From Teratosphaeria epicoccoides (taxonomy: Eukaryota > Ascomycota > Dothideomycetes > Mycosphaerellales > Teratosphaeriaceae), in assembly GCA_021401465.1 (NCBI GenBank), contig JADDMT010000005.1, positions 310,001 to 374,000 of the forward strand: a stretch of DNA of 64,000 bases, read 5' to 3'. Positions 7,809-17,400 of the stretch are shown here, one piece after another (within the stretch, counting starts at the first letter, position 1; each line of letters starts with the position of its first letter). Under the pieces are notes generated by a model that did no database searches, was not told where the DNA came from, and saw only the letters and a program-made list of their open reading frames with translations. A program made the translations under genes and the position numbers.

Positions 7809-10784
7809 ATGCAGCGGAGACGAGGCGCCTCGTCGCTTCCGCGTCCAACTTCACGACACTCTTCGCCCACACGGCATACGCCCAAATTATCCGATATATC
7901 AGAAGCGAGGCCTGGACCAAACGCGTTTGCACAGCAAGCCGAGAGGATGGAACGCCATCGCTTCGAGAGCAACGCATTCTATCAACAAGAGATGCAGCGG
8001 CGTCGCGTCACACCGCCGACCACGATACACCCGGCCCTGCGTCAGCGCAGCATGTCAGAGGCATCGTCTCTTCCCAGCTTAGCTATCCCAGGCGACACAC
8101 AGACGCGTGGGTCTACCGTGACGACCTTTTCGCCTTTCATCGATGCTGGTAAAGAAAATCAGCCTCCGCCCCTCAAACTGGTGCCCTCGCCCCATATCAC
8201 AGAAAACGCAGAGCCCACGTTCCGTGCCATGATTGAGGAGCGCGAAGAGCAGCAGGCACATGACAGTGCAGAGAGCGGGGAGGAGCGAGTACCCGTGTAT
8301 CAGACCTTCAAGCCTACCCCGAAGCCTGCCAGTGATGAGTTCGTGCAGCCAAATGAGCGTGTCAGCGTGGACGCGCAAACGCCACGCAAGACACCTCGCA
8401 AGCCGCGAGTCTCATTGCCGACTCAGGATAGCAGGACAAGTTTTGCCACCCATGCATCGAAAAGTCCGAAGAAGTCATTCTTTGATCGCTTGTGGTTCAG
8501 CAAGTCTGCTGCTGCTGCTTCACATTCGATCGCTAGCCTCCAGGCTGCAAACCTCGCCCACGAGAAGATGCCAGTCAAAGCAAAAGCAGTGTTTGGATCA
8601 CCGTCGAAGTCTAACCTGGCTGGCTTCAAGACATCTGGACATGCAGGAAGTGATACTGCCCCGCCGATGAAGGATAAGCTTACACGCTCGCCATCGAAGC
8701 AAAGGAATGGTCTCTTTCCTTCCAGGATAGGCACAGATGTCGCGGTCCATACCAGCACCATTTTTTCCGATCGCCATTCGCTGTCGACCGAAGAGACCGA
8801 ACGCCCACAGACTGCAAGCAGTACAACAGGCACAAGCACGAGTGACAAGACACCACAGACTGCGGTTTCTGATCCATCCCATGACTCCTTCAAGGATGGC
8901 AAGCGCATGCCATCGCAGACATTCTCTGATCGTGGCCCTCACCATGATGCGGCTGTGAAATCTTGTTCCATTGCGCGTACACAGAGTCTGAAGTACATGG
9001 ACTCTTCGCAGCCACCGCCGACCCCACCGTCAAAAGACACACCACCGCACGAGAAGGCGGAGAAGGAGAGACTTCGTGGACTTGGGATCATGAGCAACAG
9101 TATGCCATCGTTCCATGCAGTACGCAGTGCGGGCTCCAACTGTACAGACGGCGTGGTCAGCACAAGCGATCATCTCAGCCCAACGAGGTTCGGCAGCTAC
9201 GGGCAGAAGGTGACGCCGACTCTTGTCACCCAGCCTAGCATGTACTCGCTACATGCTTCCGTGGTACCTGATATGCTCGAGTCAGGCGCGTTTGAGGACC
9301 TGAAGGTCCGCATCGACGGCTTGGGATTGGAAGGTTTCAATAATCCAGCCGATCCTGAGACATACTATCAGCCAGCGTCAGATTCAATCTACTCGCCAAG
9401 CGTCTACAATGATGGCTGGGATCCGCGCAAGAGCGTCATCGTCAAAACGCCAAGGAACGGACATCGCAGGACTATGGATGACTTGCCAACCTTGCCCGAG
9501 ATGCCAGAGCGGAACTCAGTGCCAAGTCACCGCACTGCACAGAGCACCGGGAGTGGAGCCACGATACCGATCTGCTATCCTGAGCTGGCTGGAGACCCGT
9601 CGACGACAGACATGACGCCACAGATCAGTGACACTACGCCTCAGATGGTCGAGGTCGGTCGCGACCACCAATCGCTGGATGAGGCTCCGTGCCATGGCTT
9701 CAGCCATTCGAGAAGTGAGTCTAGAAATTCGGCATTGTTCACCACACCCATGCCTGACCGCGCCGCATCGATGGTCTACTCATCACCAAGCGCATTCAGC
9801 CAACAGAGCGCGATGCCTTCTCCGCTTCAGCCGGCCATGCAGAGTGGGGTTGAATATTTAAAGCCAGATGTTTACTATCTGCCTCCTCAGCAGCCGACGT
9901 CGACCAACACGGATTTCAGGCGCAATTTAGCGGCAGCAGACGCCGTACGAGAGTACGAGAAGTGCGCCATCTTCGGGAAGCAATCATCCGTGACGCCTAC
10001 ATATACTCACGAGCGCTCAGGAAACACAACGAGCCGCAACATTATGGACAATGTGCCGCTTTTCAACGCAACCACCTCTCCTGAGCGTAGCACTAGTCCA
10101 CCACACGGCGGCAACCCATACGCTCCTAATGCCGCTGCCTTCGCTGATCCAAGGAAGTCTGGATCATCGCAGCAAGATAAGCAAGATCAGATGCTGCAAC
10201 TCCTCAGCCAACTTGTCTCTCGCAATGAGGAGCTGGTGACCATGCGCGAAGAGATGCGCGCAGCGCAAAATCGCATGGACGAGCGTATTGCAGCTATGGA
10301 GCAACACAGTCGCTCCTCGCCTTCGCCGACACCTTCGCCGACGCCTTCGTACAATCTGCTCGATAGCAATAGCATTGTTTCTGGGTCTCATTCGGTTCGC
10401 TCTCAGGGCTCCGCGAGCGCAAGTCAGGCCTCTCTGCCTCATTCGCCTCTTCTGCCGACTGAGCAGCAGGTCAACGACATCCGCATTCGCCATGGTAGAG
10501 TTGCGACATCGTTTGCGCACGACTTCTATCGGCACTCTCAGGTCTTATCGCCGCCAGACGCTACGGTTAGCACTGGCCGGATGAGGTCACCGCCAGCAGA
10601 GGGCGCTTTTGATGGAGCACTCGACCGTGAGACGGAGGTGCCGCCTGCCGATCAAGACAACACAGATGCATCAGCGGAGAGCCTGGAGGACTTGAGAAGG
10701 AAGAACAAGGAGTTGACAGATCTGGTGCAGGGCTTTGCCAAAGATTTGGAGAACATGAAGAGGCAGCTGGGTAAGGGTGCTTGA
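7809..10784 (+). CDS. Conserved-looking disordered protein with C-terminal coiled coil, unknown function
   Basis: A single long ORF of 991 residues starting at the first ATG. Composition is Ser/Pro/Thr-rich and mostly low complexity. Many SP and TP dipeptides suggest proline-directed phosphorylation (inference). Visible landmarks: a basic N-terminus (MQRRRGASS), a hydrophobic/basic island FFDRLWFSKS at about 225, a short SPSPTPSPTPS run at about 840, and two predicted coiled coils. The first (about 790-835) contains QLLSQLVSRNEELVTMREEM; the second is at the extreme C-terminus (ESLEDLRRKNKELTDLVQGF). No catalytic domain was recognised. The architecture suits a cytoskeletal or polarity scaffold, but that is a guess. 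The long clean frame argues it is a real gene. Confidence 0.75.
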   Translation: MQRRRGASSLPRPTSRHSSPTRHTPKLSDISEARPGPNAFAQQAERMERHRFESNAFYQQEMQRRRVTPPTTIHPALRQRSMSEASSLPSLAIPGDTQTRGSTVTTFSPFIDAGKENQPPPLKLVPSPHITENAEPTFRAMIEEREEQQAHDSAESGEERVPVYQTFKPTPKPASDEFVQPNERVSVDAQTPRKTPRKPRVSLPTQDSRTSFATHASKSPKKSFFDRLWFSKSAAAASHSIASLQAANLAHEKMPVKAKAVFGSPSKSNLAGFKTSGHAGSDTAPPMKDKLTRSPSKQRNGLFPSRIGTDVAVHTSTIFSDRHSLSTEETERPQTASSTTGTSTSDKTPQTAVSDPSHDSFKDGKRMPSQTFSDRGPHHDAAVKSCSIARTQSLKYMDSSQPPPTPPSKDTPPHEKAEKERLRGLGIMSNSMPSFHAVRSAGSNCTDGVVSTSDHLSPTRFGSYGQKVTPTLVTQPSMYSLHASVVPDMLESGAFEDLKVRIDGLGLEGFNNPADPETYYQPASDSIYSPSVYNDGWDPRKSVIVKTPRNGHRRTMDDLPTLPEMPERNSVPSHRTAQSTGSGATIPICYPELAGDPSTTDMTPQISDTTPQMVEVGRDHQSLDEAPCHGFSHSRSESRNSALFTTPMPDRAASMVYSSPSAFSQQSAMPSPLQPAMQSGVEYLKPDVYYLPPQQPTSTNTDFRRNLAAADAVREYEKCAIFGKQSSVTPTYTHERSGNTTSRNIMDNVPLFNATTSPERSTSPPHGGNPYAPNAAAFADPRKSGSSQQDKQDQMLQLLSQLVSRNEELVTMREEMRAAQNRMDERIAAMEQHSRSSPSPTPSPTPSYNLLDSNSIVSGSHSVRSQGSASASQASLPHSPLLPTEQQVNDIRIRHGRVATSFAHDFYRHSQVLSPPDATVSTGRMRSPPAEGAFDGALDRETEVPPADQDNTDASAESLEDLRRKNKELTDLVQGFAKDLENMKRQLGKGA

Positions 10785-11837
10785 GGATTTGTGCGATTTG
10801 ATCGTCTGAGATGTGCTTTCTTTGGCGTTTTTGCCCAGTCTGGAGATCAATAGGTCAGGTCTTTGGCCGTGCAATTGAAAGCTGCTTGAACTGTTAGGAT
10901 TACGCCTTGAAACTTTCCGCGTAAAGCATAGATTAGAGACAATAGGCAGATCATGCAGACCTTTCCAAGTGTCCCTGGATCACACTCATCACAATCGAAG
11001 AGCAGGGACACCAGTGGTATCGTCAATATCATGCTCGTCTTGGGTCTGAGCTGCTAATTACCGCCTATGATTGCTTTCGCCTCCGAGGCTACCCTATCAA
11101 TGCTCGCAAAGCCTCAATCTTTCAAGAAAGTCCATGCAACAATCTCTGAGCTCTCGCTGATTCTAGCATATGTCCGTCGCAACAGGACCACTTGATCTTG
11201 CCGACTCGGTCTACCCGCAGGTCATGTGCATCATCACCTCCACGAGTGAGCTGTCCTTCATGCCCAGCTGATAGAAATGTCAGGAAGCCACTCTGGAGCC
11301 GGTATACGGTAGTCTGCCACAGGGGCGCTGTCGCATTCGGAGGGCGCGGGCGACAACGGCGTTGGCAAGCTGAAGCCGCTTGAGTCGGAAGCGTCCATTG
11401 TGTTTGCTCGAGCAGGTAGGAGTCTGGTGCCTTGTTGTGTGTGCTTAGGCGGTGCAGTGTGTCTTGAGCTCTGTACGTCTGAGTTGTTGTCTTTCAAGAT
11501 GCTTGAAATGCGACGAAAAGCTGCATAATATACCAGGCTGGTACCAGGCTACTGCACGGTCACATGCATCGTGGGCCTTGCGAGCGAAGCTGAAGTGGCG
11601 TGGCATATGACATCTTTCGTCCAAAAGATGAGGTGAGCAAGCTCCACTCCGGCTACAGCCCTCCCATCGCTGCGGAATGGAGCGCAGAACTTGTGAGCAC
11701 CAATGACGCGGCATGCAATCACATGCCACACCTTACATTTGTGCAAAGGTCTTCAGGGTGAGGGCAGCAATTCCGGGGTTCAAGAGCAGGTGCCGATGGC
11801 CCAGCATTGGATCCGATCAATTCAACCATGCGTCGAA
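10785..11837. other. Intergenic between convergent genes
   Basis: About 1 kb between the 3' ends of the 991-residue gene and CWC15. It contains only short ORFs; no tRNA or repeat was recognised. Confidence 0.5.
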
Positions 11838-12611
11838 TCATCTAACATATTTATCCATGAACCGCCGATGGAAGTCGCTCCTCAACAAGTCATTCACGAA
11901 CCTCTTCTCCTTGCCTCTCTCCTCCGTCCCTCTCGCCTGATTCTTGAACACCACATCGTCGTCCCATCGCCTTTTCACCCCATAGCCATCGCCGTTGCCC
12001 TCAAACCTCCCGTTGAGCAGAGGATTGCCCAGCGCTATCTCCTTCTCTCTAGCTTCCTCATCCTTGGCCGCCTGTGCTGCCGCAGCCTTGGCAGCAGCTT
12101 CTGCCCGTTCGGCCTTGATCTTTGCGAGCTCACGCATCAGCTCTGCCGTCTCGTCCTCCTCGTCATCGTCATCACTCTCTTCTGAGCTACTCGAGGAGGC
12201 GTCGGAGTCGTCGGCATCAATATCGCGAGTCTCCTCGAGTACTCGTCTCTTCTTTGCTTCATAGTCCTCTTCCGCCTCTCCATCTGCACCTGGACCTTCA
12301 TCTGCCTTCCTTTTCGCGCCACCGCCGGGCGAGGTAACGCCGCCTTCGATCTGGAGCTGCTCCCGCTCTGGCTCTACGTCCTCATCGTCGTCTGCGATCT
12401 CACGGCCTTCTTTCTTGGCGTAGTGCTTCGCCTCGTTCTTGAGCAGCTCTGCGCGAAGATCTCGTTTCGCTTGTTCTGCCGGCGTGCCCTGGTTCTGCTG
12501 GCGGAACTTCAGCGTCTTGTGCGCGGGTAGCAGGCGTTGGTGGTATGCTTCACCGCGAGCTGCTTCTTTGCCGCGCGCCGGGTCGAAGGTGGGTCTGTGT
12601 GCAGTCGTCAT
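11838..12611 (-). CDS. CWC15: Pre-mRNA splicing factor Cwc15/Cwf15
   Basis: Single exon, 257 residues, ATG at 12611. The N-terminus MTTAHRPTFDPARGKEA and the HKTLKFRQ motif are the Cwf15 signature. The middle is acidic and Ser-rich (DADDSDASSSSSEESDDDDEEDETAELM), followed by a helix LMRELAKIKAERAEAAAKA. The C-terminus RRWDDDVVFKNQARG..FVNDLLRSDFHRRFMDKYVR is the family's most conserved block. The protein is part of the NineTeen complex-associated spliceosome core (Prp19/Cef1) in the nucleus. It is divergent from RRP45, with 222 bp between the starts, so the two probably share a promoter region. Confidence 0.96.
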   Translation of the reverse strand: MTTAHRPTFDPARGKEAARGEAYHQRLLPAHKTLKFRQQNQGTPAEQAKRDLRAELLKNEAKHYAKKEGREIADDDEDVEPEREQLQIEGGVTSPGGGAKRKADEGPGADGEAEEDYEAKKRRVLEETRDIDADDSDASSSSSEESDDDDEEDETAELMRELAKIKAERAEAAAKAAAAQAAKDEEAREKEIALGNPLLNGRFEGNGDGYGVKRRWDDDVVFKNQARGTEERGKEKRFVNDLLRSDFHRRFMDKYVR

Positions 12612-12833
12612 GATCGCGAACCTCCAGCAAAAATGTTGACAGTCTTGACTCAGGTAAATGAATTATTTGGTTGAAGAGCTGTGCGAATCGATGTGGGAGG
12701 TAGGGCCTTTAGTCCCGAATGGGGAAGTCGCAAATGCATCTGTTTTGTTGCATGACTCAAGCACTCGATCTTCAATATCAAACTGCCATTATGATTCTCC
12801 TACACCGACATAATCGAAACACCCCCCGCCTTC

Positions 12834-13822
12834 ATGCCGTTGAAGATGCCACGAGAGGCCGAGCCGTCGAGTAATGAGCACTCGTTTCTACTCTCCGCTC
12901 TTCGCGACAACCTCCGCCTCGACAATCGACAATTTGATCAATACCGACCCATTTTTCTGTCGTTCCCATCGAATACCGACGAATATGGCAGTGCAGATGT
13001 GCGGATAGGAAAGACGAGGGTGCTATGCAATGTCGGCTGTGAAGTAGTGGCTCCCTATCCAGACAGGAAGTTCGATGGTGTCTTTCAAATAAGTTGCGAG
13101 CTGGGGCCGATGGGGAGTGCTGCGTTTGAAGTAGGACGGTAAGGATGTTATGGAGTAGCATATGTCAAACATCAAGTAGGAAGCCTGACTAATGGACGAA
13201 AGCAAGACAAGACCAGACTGAGACCATATTATCTCGCATCCTTGAAAAGACAATCCGGAGGTCAGGAGCTCTGGATACAGAATCGCTATGCATAATTGCG
13301 GGACAGAAATGCTTTAGCATACGCGCCGACATCCATGTCCTTGACCACGACGGCAATTTGATTGACGCATCCTGCCTCGCTCTCGTAGCCGCACTCATGC
13401 ACTTCCGCCGTCCAGACTTTGAGATTCGAGGGGAGGAAGTCACAATTTTCTCGCCAGGAGAACGAGAACCCGTCAAATTAACTATGCCGCACCAGCCTTT
13501 CTGTGTCACCACCTCATTCTACGATGGAGGAACCATCATGCTGCACGATGCGACATTACTTGAGGAGCAGTGCAGGGAGGGCGAAATTATCATCAGTATG
13601 AACAGATTTGGAGAGGTGTGTCAGATTGCAAAGTATGGTGGAACACCTGTGGATGGATTAGGGACGTTGACGGTGGTCAATCAGAGTCTGGAGAAGGTGA
13701 AAACGATGGATCGTTTGGTGAAGGAGGGGTTGGCGACGGATGAGAAGAGGAGAGATCCGGGTGGGCTGATGGCAGAGTTGAGTGCTGAGAATGATCGGGT
13801 GCAGGAGAGGACAGTGGAATGA
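12834..13822 (+). CDS. RRP45: Exosome core subunit Rrp45 (RNase PH-like)
   Basis: Two exons, 12834-13138 and 13207-13822 (68-nt intron, GTAAGG..GCAAG, codon CG|A), give 306 residues. Exon 1 has the RNase PH fold start: LLSALRDNLRLDNRQFDQYRPI, then GSADVRIGKTRVLCNVGCEVV. Exon 2 has the Rrp45/PM-Scl-75 blocks IDTESLC-like (LDTESLCIIAGQKC), DHDGNLIDASCLALVAALMHFRRP, and ILxDATLLEE-like (HDATLLEEQ). The subunit belongs to the ring of the nuclear and cytoplasmic RNA exosome and is structural rather than catalytic in fungi. Its length is typical. Splicing is needed: the first frame stops a few bases into the intron. Confidence 0.95.
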
Positions 13823-14497
13823 AGCATTGGCCCAACATGCATCAAAATGAGCATGGTTGTAAGAGGCGACTGGCCCGAGCTGCAGCACGGGCAGAAACAG
13901 ACTGTGATTTTGGTTGGAATGACTGGCCGACTGCAGAGTCCTCCCTTGTCACGGCTGAGGCCTCAAATTATGGCCTTCGAGGATCGACAGACTGACCAGC
14001 TATGGAGCTGCGGCTCCTACCAATTTCAGAGGGAGTCAATCTTTGGGACGTAAAACGGCCTGACTGCTTCAGTCCTCGCGTGAATCATAAATGTAGAGAA
14101 CGGTCTTTGCTGATGCATCGAACGCAGTGTCGGAAGTCATGCCTTTCAGCCTCATAATGGCCGGGAAAGTGCTAGAGCTGGTCGTATGACAGCATTGACA
14201 GGCTCCTGAAAGCATGCTGGTCGATATAGACCGACACCGCATCACATGTAAAGCGCACTGACCACGATTGGATGTATAAAAGTCTTGTCTTTCCTCCTTC
14301 TCAACTTCGACACGACCGCCGACATCCACCTCTCGAAGGACCACGATGATCAGCAGCCACCTCCACCATACCAACACCACTTCGATCGACACACAACCAA
14401 ACACATTGCCAGGCTAAGAGTGACTCGATTTCGCAAGTACGCATCGCTCCGCTTCAGAACAAGCCAAACATGACCTGACTTTCGAGCCAACAGAGTG
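13823..14497. other. Intergenic / 5' leader of the 1,513-residue gene
   Basis: Short ORFs only (for example 14285-14473, His/Arg-rich). These are probably the 5' UTR of the downstream gene. No start upstream of 14498 can be spliced in frame in an obvious way. Confidence 0.45.
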
Positions 14498-17400
14498 ATG
14501 GAGGAGGACGACTCCGACAGATTGTTCGGCTTCCACAAGACGACTGCCTCACCATTGCCACCCTTGCGCGCTTCCAGCAACATGCGTACAATCCGGCCGC
14601 AGAGCCACACCCCAATTAATCCACCACCGATCAGTCGCAGACTGGATCAAAGACCGTGGAATGACATAGCCACCTCGGTGGACCAGTCGTCGTTTCGCAC
14701 GTCTGGCCTTCTTACTAGTGATCAAGGACGGTACTGGCCGAATACCTTGTTGAAGGACAGGGAGGCTCCAGTGAAGCGGCACTCAACTAACAGCCGGGAA
14801 GACGGACGTGCAGACATTGGCGCTGGTAGAGTGACGGCCATGAACGCTGACCTGCAAGCTGGACAAAAGAGACCAAATGCGATTGCGGACGACAGCTTTG
14901 CGGCATCAGCAATGAAGCGACCAAAGATTGAACCGGTCATGGGAACTCCGACCCTTTCTAGAGCTTTGAGCCTCTCTCGCAGTCACTTACCGAGCAGCAT
15001 GAGCAAGGCGATCAAGGAAGAGCCCGACGTCAACCCAACAGTGGTATTTCCGAAGAAGACCGCGGGCCCGTTCATGGTCGACTCCGACTCCGACTCCGAC
15101 TCCGACTCCGATAAGGGGGAGGGATCTTTTGCAGCGACCTTTTCGAAGGTCTCTTCCCCGTCCTCGAGTCGTCAAGCAGCTGGTATTGAGGACGTTCAGG
15201 CCCAGAAGGAGGCCCAACGGCTCACGTCTGAGCGGCTGAGGAGAGAGGCTCTGGAGAGAAAGAATGGCGCTACGGCATCCTGCTCGTCTGCTGGCGACCG
15301 AATTCACAGCCGTGCAAGTTTCCGCGGCCCCCGTCAGCAGCTGCCACCCAAGAAGCAGGTCCCGAGTGAACCTGTCACAATTGATCTTTGCTCTGACTCC
15401 GAAGATGCCGTCACGTGTGCGCCTGTACAAGAGGAGGACGGAGATGATTGGCTCAAGGGCAGCAAGGTCTTTGGCGAAGAGGACTTTGGCGGCCTTGCGG
15501 ATGAGGACATAGTTGTTGCTGGAGGCAAGAAAGAGGAAGTCAGAGATCGTCAGAAAGGCAGTGCGACTCTGTTTGGCTGGACCTTGGCCAAGAGAACCCG
15601 TGCACATGAATATAACGGCGTCAAGAAATTGGGATTCTCTGGCGAGCTGAAGAAGCCCAGTGAGCAAGCACACAGCATCAATCTTCATCGCGAGCGCATC
15701 CCGACCACTGGAAATTCAGACACCGACTCCGTACGTCAGCACAAGAGCCAGACACAAGCTGTTAAAAGACGCCATGACGAGACGATCGCGCAACAGCGAG
15801 CAGACTCACTTGCAGTGGCAAAGATTGAACAGGATCGTAAGGCTCGTGAAGATCGTCAGAGGCAAGAAAATGAAGCTCCCCTCGCCCGCGAAGCCGACGA
15901 GCGCAAGGCTGCCGAGAGGCGAAGGCAAGAGCGCCATCGCCGAGAAGCGGAAGAGACCGTCAAGAAGATCGCGGACGAGGAGAAACAGCGTGCAGAGGAG
16001 CGGCGGGCGTGCCAGCAAAAGCTGGTCGAGCAGGAGGAAGCTAAAATCAAGTATAAATCTGAACAGCAAGCGAAGTACGAAAAGTTTATGGCGCAGAAGA
16101 GGCAGGAGGCTGTCGCGGCCGAGAAGCAGCGCAACAAGGACCGCGAGGCATTAGAGCATTGGCGCAAGAAAGAAAAGGAGGAGGAGGAGGCCAGGCGCGC
16201 TGCTCTGGCGGAGCAGAGGCAGCGCTCACACATTCAGCAAGACCAGGACTCGCACGCCGATGAGGCTGCGAAAGCGAGACACGAGCGTATCCGTGCGCTT
16301 CAAGAACGCAATGCTCGCAACAAGCAAGCAGAAGATGAGGTGGAGCTCAAGGCGCCAGAAATAGAAGCACTTCCTGCCATCAACGCTGCTATCTCGACAC
16401 GCGCGCCTGTATCTCTCAATAGCGCCGCTGTTGTCCAGAGGTCGGAAGCTGTACTTGGGTTGTCTGCTTCGAGGCCCGGAACTGAGGGGCCAGTCAGTCT
16501 CAACTCTGCGGATGGGGACCAGAAGCTGAGAAGTGTGCAGACACTCTCTACTTGGAAGGCTGATAGCAATGGGTCGGCTAGTCTGAATAGCCTCGCAGGT
16601 CAAGCTGGGGTTGACAAGAGCATGCGTTGTGACATCACGCCTCCGTCTGCAACGGGCAGCTTCGATAGCGGGTATCTGTCCGCTGCGTGCGATTCGTCAG
16701 GCAAGGAGCTGGATAGGCCTTTGTCAGTCAATATCAAGAAGCCTGCGCCTGCGCCGCAGGTCGAAGACCCCATGCTGAGAGCGCAGGTCGGCGAAGTACT
16801 CCCCGAAGACATTAAAGTGGTGGTATGGCGATTTAGAAAAGTTGAATGGTCGCAGATCATCGGGGAGCTGAACCGGACTGGCGAGATACGCTCCGAGAAC
16901 AGTCTGCGGCGACGTTACGAGCAAGTCTCGGAAGTACTCAACCAGATCAAGCTCAAGGATGAAAATTTGCTGGATCTGGTCGAAAAGGGCGATCGCGCTG
17001 CGTGCGAGGAACTGAATCGCACTATCCATGGCACCTGGCCGCTGCCGCCGACCCTTACGACGTCTAGATTCGGTCGCAATGGTATGTGCGATACTGTCCT
17101 GGACAATCCCAAATTCAAGAAGAAGCTTGGCGAGGTGCTGCCGATGGACATCAAGATCTACCAGTGGGCAGAGTCTGGTGCGCCATGGGTGGACATTGCA
17201 TCCTCATATAACCACGAGAGAGACGACACCAAAAAGTACAGCACGCTCAAGAGGCGCTATGACCTGGTTGCTAAGGCTCTAAAAGCAGTGAATCTCAGCA
17301 AGCATGAGATTGAAAAAGTGGCGAAGGGAGACATGAATGCCTGTGAGCATCTGAACCGCACGATCCATGGCTGTTGGCCAATCCATGCTGCTATGCACAT

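Noticed and set aside
14285..14473. 62-codon ORF before the Myb-like gene, considered as a first exon
   Set aside because: No donor/acceptor pair joins it in frame to 14498, and the sequence is His/Gln-rich leader-like.
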